DNA from: Marinitoga lauensis
GTDB taxonomy: Bacteria; Thermotogota; Thermotogae; Petrotogales; Petrotogaceae
Assembly: GCF_004135675.1 (NCBI RefSeq)
Contig: NZ_QHLX01000002.1
Location: forward strand, 248,001 to 312,000
Direction of reading: 5' to 3'
DNA length: 64,000 nucleotides
Shown here in pieces: positions 61,061 through 64,000 of the stretch (position 1 is the first letter of the stretch; every line of letters starts with the position of its first letter). The notes beneath the pieces were generated by a model. That model saw only the letters and a program-made list of their open reading frames with translations. It had not been told where the DNA came from and searched no databases. Position numbers and translations under genes: made by a program.

Positions 61061-62205
61061 ATGAAAAAATTATTATATTATCTTTATTCATTTACCAAAA
61101 TAGAAAATAATCAAATTACAATACACTATAAAACAAATAGTGGATCAAATACATATTCATTATTTAAATTAATGCCAGAAAGTATAAAAAAGAAATATAA
61201 TGTTTTTTTGTACAAAGAAAAACCTTTTTCATTAAAAAAAGCATTAAAAAATAAAGAATATAAAAGCATATCAGAATATACAAAAAAAATAAAAAAAATA
61301 AATTCTTCGAAATTAATATTCACAACTCATGGACCATTATTAAATAAAAGAAATATAACAAATTTTGAACTCTGGCACGGATTCCCATTAAAATCCATGG
61401 GATTAATGGATAATCATGAAATGAGAAAAAATAAGATAAAAGAAATATATAATGGAGTAGATTATATTGCCTCATATTCACAGATGTATAATGTCTTAAT
61501 GTCTGCGTGCACAGGAATTCCATCAAATAAATTTATAATAACAGGAATGCCAAGAAATGATTTTTTATTCAAATCTGACGGAAGAAAAAATCTACAAAAA
61601 ATATTCAATATTCAAAATAAAAAAATAATATTTTTTATGCCAACTTTTAGAAAAGGATATAATGGAGAAGAAGGCAATAAAAATTTCAATAATATTTTTG
61701 GTTTTAAGGATTTCAATGAAAAAGAGTTTATAAAATTTCTGGAATTAAACAATTTACTCTTTATTGCTAAACTCCATCCAAATGAAGAGAATAAGATAAA
61801 AATAGATATAAATGGAGAGAATTTTAAATTGCTAAAAGATAAAGATTTGGAAAGAAATAATATGGACTTATATGAACTAATAAATGGTGTGGATTTATTG
61901 ATTACAGATTATTCATCCATATATTTTGACTATTTATTATTAAACAGACCGATAATCTTTACGCCGGTAGACCTTGAAGAATATAGAAAAACAAGGGTTT
62001 CCTATTAGAACCATATGACTATTGGACACCTGGTGAAAAAGCATTAACTCAGGAAGAACTACAAAAAGCAATTTTAAAATCATTTAATAATGATGAATAT
62101 ATAGAAAAAAGAAAAGAATTAAAAGATATAGTGCATTATTATCAGGATGGAAACTCCAGTCAGAGAATATGGGAATTAATAGATAAAATAATGATGGAGG
62201 AATGA
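61061..62205 (+). CDS. CDP-glycerol glycerophosphotransferase family protein (TagB/TagF-like; one frameshift)
   Basis: ATG 61061 follows AGGAAG. The protein contains FELWHGFPLKSMG, GMPRNDFL, FFMPTFRKGYNG, LLFIAKLHPNE and LLITDYSSIYFDYLLLNRPIIF, the hallmark motifs of TagB/TagF enzymes that add glycerol-phosphate from CDP-glycerol. A missing G near 61994 splits off the last 69 codons; repaired length about 381. With tagD at 63622 it predicts a glycerol-phosphate-bearing surface polymer. Confidence 0.9.
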
Positions 62206-62206
62206 A

Positions 62207-63622
62207 ATGTCTCTTTTCAAAAAAGTATAAAAACATTTTCATGGACATTTTTAGGAAGTGGAATAGGATTTATATTTCAAATAATTATAGCCAGAATTTT
62301 AGGAGCCGCTGAATTTGGAAAGGCAAATGTAATTCTCGGTTTTGTAGGAACTTATTATACGCTATTGAGTTTTGGTTTGCCAACATTATTAATTAGAGAA
62401 ACTGGAAAAAATCCTGAAAAATCAAAGGAATTTTTTACAGAATTATTTAATACTTACATTTTACTGGATATAATCTTTTTTCCCATTATATTTTTAACTC
62501 TAAAAAAGAGTTTGCAAAGTACAGATATTTTCAATAATTTTAATTTATCAATTATTATAATATCATTATTACTAACTCAAATAGCAAATCTTTTATATGC
62601 TTACTATATTGGAATAAAAAAACAAAATTACACCAGTTTTTTAAGGGATACTCTTCTTAGAGTAATTCGTGTAATTTCATTTTTTGTATTATATATTTTT
62701 TTGTCCAATTATATAGCTTATATATTAGCTGCAGTAATATCATTATCCGTACCTTTTATTATATCATTAACAAAATTAAAAAAAATAAAATCATTTAGAA
62801 TTAAATGGATATTTGGAAATTCATGGCAATTTTATCTAATTTCTATAACCTATACGTTATATAACAATTTTTCTAAAATACTTCAGAAAGCATATGCAAC
62901 AAATGAAGCCGTTGGTTATCTTTCAATAGGTATAACCCTTGGAAGTATTGGTGCTATGTTGGGTTCTGCGCTGGCTTCAGTTACAATGCCTGAATTTGCC
63001 CAAGCCTGGAAAGAAAAAAACATGGAAAAAATTGACTATGTTTTTAAAGAAGTATCCAGATGGAACTCATTTATAATCCTTCCATTAATTATATTTTTAA
63101 TAACCAATTTAAATAGAGTTTTAACCTTTCTCGGAAAGGATTATTCAAATGGAACCATAATAGTTTCACTTATTCTAATATCTCAATTTATTAATTCCTT
63201 TGTGGACCAAATGGGACATTATTAAATATGTCAGGATATCAGAGATTTGAAATATATAATGGTATAGTAATGATTATTACCGGTATATCCTCTGGATATA
63301 TATTTGGTTCCAGATTTAGCTGGGTATAGCACTATCTTTAGCTCTGGCAACAATAACGGTTAATGTATTGAAATTTATTGAAGTAGCAATAATATATAAG
63401 ATATACCCTTATAAATCAAAAACATTATTTTATATATTTATAACGGGAATAATATCAATATTAGTGTTCAGTATAACTAAAAATATAAGCAATGTAATCA
63501 TGTGGTTTTTAATAAATTCTATTGTTATATTTATAATAATTACAATAACTTTTATGTTTTCTCCTGCTAAAGAAGATAGAAAAATAATAAGGAAAATAAT
63601 GGGAAAAATCGGGGTGAAATAA
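62207..63622 (+). CDS. Oligosaccharide flippase, Wzx/MATE-like (three frameshifts)
   Basis: Start ATG 62207 overlaps nothing but lies 2 bases after the previous stop. Adding an A near 62237 and Gs near 63223 and 63327 joins the pieces into about 472 residues with 12-14 membrane helices: KTFSWTFLGSGIGFIFQIIIARIL, GAAEFGKANVI, SFGLPTLLIRE (parts quoted). This is the Wzx type that flips lipid-linked repeat units. It fits the Wzx/Wzy pathway with the polymerase and Wzz proteins nearby. Confidence 0.9.
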
Positions 63623-64000
63623 TGAAAACAGTTATAACCTATGGCACATTTGATTTATTTCATATAGGACATTTAAGATTATTACAAAGAGCAAAAGAAT
63701 TAGGGGATAAATTAATTGTTGCAGTATCAACAGATGAATTCAATCAAATAAAAGGTAAGAAATCAATAATTCCATATGAACAAAGATCAGAAATAGTAAA
63801 AAATATAAAATGCGTTGATATAGTAATACCGGAGAATAATTGGGAACAAAAAATAGAAGACATAAAAAAATATAATGTTGATATATTTGTTATGGGAGAA
63901 GACTGGAAAGGGAAGTTTGACTTTTTAAAAGAATATTGTGAGGTTGTATATTTACCAAGAACAGAAGGGATATCTTCAACAGAAATAAAAAATATATTAC
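63622..64000 (+). CDS. tagD: Glycerol-3-phosphate cytidylyltransferase TagD-like (3' end outside window)
   Basis: The frame opens with ATG 63622 overlapping the flippase stop, behind GGGGTGA. It encodes at least 126 residues with the nucleotidyltransferase motifs GTFDLFHIGHLRLL, VAVSTDEFNQIKG, GEDWKGKFDFL and RTEGISSTEI, a close match to TagD/Gct-type cytidylyltransferases of about 130 residues. It makes CDP-glycerol from CTP and glycerol-3-phosphate, the donor for the transferase at 61061. It is nearly complete at the window edge. Confidence 0.92.
   Translation, partial: MKTVITYGTFDLFHIGHLRLLQRAKELGDKLIVAVSTDEFNQIKGKKSIIPYEQRSEIVKNIKCVDIVIPENNWEQKIEDIKKYNVDIFVMGEDWKGKFDFLKEYCEVVYLPRTEGISSTEIKNIL

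Overview
The window is AT-rich, gene-dense chromosomal DNA that looks like a member of the Thermotogota, most likely of the Marinitoga/Petrotoga group. The grounds are synteny and family content: a MEMO-like gene beside a secretin and a TM0106-type RecB-like nuclease beside era, a three-gene glycerol-3-phosphate oxidoreductase cluster with a DUF1667 protein, and strong AGGAGG/GGTGA ribosome binding sites. Species assignment is inference only.

Layout. 1-1741 (minus): mreB-mreC-mreD start. 2220-2693 (minus): ruvC. 2840-17265 (plus): a long run of tightly spaced genes, with a secreted FN3-like protein, the glycerol-3-phosphate oxidoreductase trio, a histidine kinase, an HDOD protein, rbfA-truB, AMMECR1 plus its radical SAM partner, an apbE/NusG_II/Gx-transporter set, maf-radC, a TPR protein and an HD-domain protein. 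17300-21445: an island of repeats around deoC, an AAA-ATPase/PD-(D/E)XK protein and an acetate transporter. 21445-26183 (plus): rtcB, a DUF89 phosphatase, a 5'-nucleotidase and two near-identical cold-shock genes. 26217-38372 (minus): amino-acid racemase, cation diffusion facilitator, PHP phosphoesterase, an IS1634-type element with about 103-bp target duplications, era, TM0106 nuclease, glyQS, a FakA-like DAK2 protein and Asp23. 38389-44702 (minus): MEMO and a type IV pilus/type II secretion-like operon (pilC, pseudopilin, pilN-like, pilP-like, secretin). 44849-48871 (plus): toxin-antitoxin pair, Lon-like protease, tyrosine recombinase, a 46-residue protein. 48903-51244 (minus): pilin and Wzz-like protein. 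51355-64000 (plus): an exopolysaccharide cluster (galE, initiating sugar transferase, glycosyltransferases, second Wzz, Wzy-like polymerase, CDP-glycerol glycerophosphotransferase, Wzx flippase, tagD).

Data quality. About 23 genes are broken by frameshifts. In every case I worked through, adding ONE base to a homopolymer run (A, G, C or T) restores a full family-like protein, and I found no case needing a base removed. This points to systematic homopolymer under-calling in the assembly, not gene decay. One apparent fusion (secretin-MEMO) is probably produced by the same error.

Most unusual signal. A dispersed intergenic element of about 205 bp occurs three times (1831-2033, 17312-17513, 21019-21226). 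It has 12-bp inverted ends, nested complementary arms whose base pairs co-vary between copies, and an inner hairpin. It is accompanied by a family of short GCGAAG-type palindromes. Two of the copies face each other and bracket the deoC/nuclease/transporter segment.
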